NCBI GenBank assembly: GCA_019120615.1
Contig: DWUT01000118.1
Coordinates: 1-32,286 of the forward strand
Direction: 5' to 3'
Origin: Candidatus Mediterraneibacter norfolkensis
GTDB taxonomy: Bacteria; Bacillota; Clostridia; Lachnospirales; Lachnospiraceae
Length of the DNA stretch: 32,286 nt
Shown here: one piece after another, positions 31,957 through 32,286 of the stretch
Layout: each line of letters opens with the position of its first letter
Numbering within the stretch: the stretch's first letter is position 1
The notes under the pieces: model-generated
Database searches by the model: none
The model's input: only the letters and a program-made list of their open reading frames with translations
Told to the model about the DNA's origin: nothing
Position numbers and translations under genes: made by a program

Positions 31957-31990
31957 ACTTTTATGATCAGATAAAATGGATCTGAAACAG

Positions 31991-32045
31991 GGATATCCGG
32001 GAATTGCGCTGGCGGCGCGAGACCCGGATATTCCTGCCTTTTCTT
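31991..32045 (+). terminator. Rho-independent terminator after the sucrose operon
   Basis: ATATCCGGG (31993-32001) pairs with CCCGGATAT (32023-32031), with a GC-rich inner loop, then TTCCTGCCTTTTCTT. It may also serve the minus-strand gene that ends at 32055. Confidence 0.65.
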
Positions 32046-32054
32046 ATATAATGT

Positions 32055-32286
32055 TTATATTCCTTTCCCTTCGCATTCCGCACAGGAACGTCTGAATTTC
32101 AGATTCTGCACCCAGTCGATCAGAAAGGAAGAGACGGTCACGGTGATGAGAGAGAACGCGATCCTCCGGAGGGGGATGTAGCTCAGCGACAGAAGCAGGA
32201 CCGTCAGGTCAGTGAAAAGATATGCACGTGACAGTTTCCAGTGAGTCAGACGGGAGATGGTCAGCGCCAGCGCGTCGTCTCCGCCG
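32055..32286 (-). CDS. YitT/YczE-like integral membrane protein, C-terminal part only
   Basis: The minus-strand frame is open from the window edge to the stop at 32055-32057, showing 76 C-terminal residues. It begins GGDDALALTISRLTHWKLSR, then AYLFTDLTVLLLSLSYIPLR and a further hydrophobic stretch IAFSLITVTVSSFLIDW, ending in a Cys-containing basic tail. The GGDDALAL segment followed by two membrane helices matches the end of YitT/YczE/YyaS-type membrane proteins. Their function is unknown. The N-terminus lies outside the window. It is convergent with the sucrose operon. Confidence 0.7.
   Translation of the reverse strand, partial: GGDDALALTISRLTHWKLSRAYLFTDLTVLLLSLSYIPLRRIAFSLITVTVSSFLIDWVQNLKFRRSCAECEGKGI

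Noticed and set aside
1-32286. CRISPR arrays, tRNA or rRNA genes, insertion sequences and phage genes
   Set aside because: No spaced direct repeats, cloverleaf-like sequence, transposase or phage motifs were found by reading.

Overview
The window reads as chromosomal DNA of a gut-type Firmicute, most likely a Lachnospiraceae (Clostridia). This rests on the strong GGAGG-type ribosome binding sites, the protein families (choloylglycine hydrolase, DUF5688, DUF4854-like lipoprotein, GPH sugar transporter, group B-like [FeFe] hydrogenase, aldo/keto reductase with ferredoxin tail) and the layout of short, terminator-bounded operons. Genus cannot be fixed from the sequence alone. No rRNA, tRNA, CRISPR array, transposase or phage gene was seen.

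Layout. 1-1092: 3' part of an RlmI-type 23S rRNA methyltransferase, closed by a terminator. 1314-3525: an AT-richer cluster of three unrecognised, mostly helical proteins; the third carries two compensating frameshifts. 3526-4583: about 1 kb with terminators and the decayed remains of an XRE-type regulator. 4584-7343: DUF362 ferredoxin-like protein, bile salt hydrolase, lipoprotein. 7527-9804: iron-dependent dehydrogenase translationally coupled to a YkvI-like transporter. 10192-12760: DUF5688 protein and an AGCS sodium:amino acid symporter.

12877-24162 is a carbohydrate region. An AraC regulator is divergent from a GPH-family transporter, followed by a GH43-like exo-galactanase-type enzyme, a GH78 alpha-L-rhamnosidase, a second GH43 enzyme, a CE1-type esterase, a sugar O-acetyltransferase, a HAD phosphatase and a LysR regulator. 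None of the glycosidases has a signal peptide. The inferred scheme is therefore uptake of small plant-derived oligosaccharides or glycosides through the GPH carrier and complete trimming in the cytoplasm.

24243-27334 is a redox region: a MerR regulator overlapping an aldo/keto reductase-ferredoxin fusion with a degenerate active site, then a monomeric [FeFe] hydrogenase. 27471-31956 is a sucrose locus: an AraC regulator divergent from a sucrose-type PTS EIIBCA and a GH32 sucrose-6-phosphate hydrolase. The window ends inside a minus-strand YitT/YczE-like membrane protein.

No single clearly new system stands out. The best candidates for undescribed biology are the three-gene helical cluster at 1314-3525, the coupled dehydrogenase/YkvI pair, the active-site-deficient reductase fusion, and the regulatory architecture of the two AraC-controlled sugar loci.
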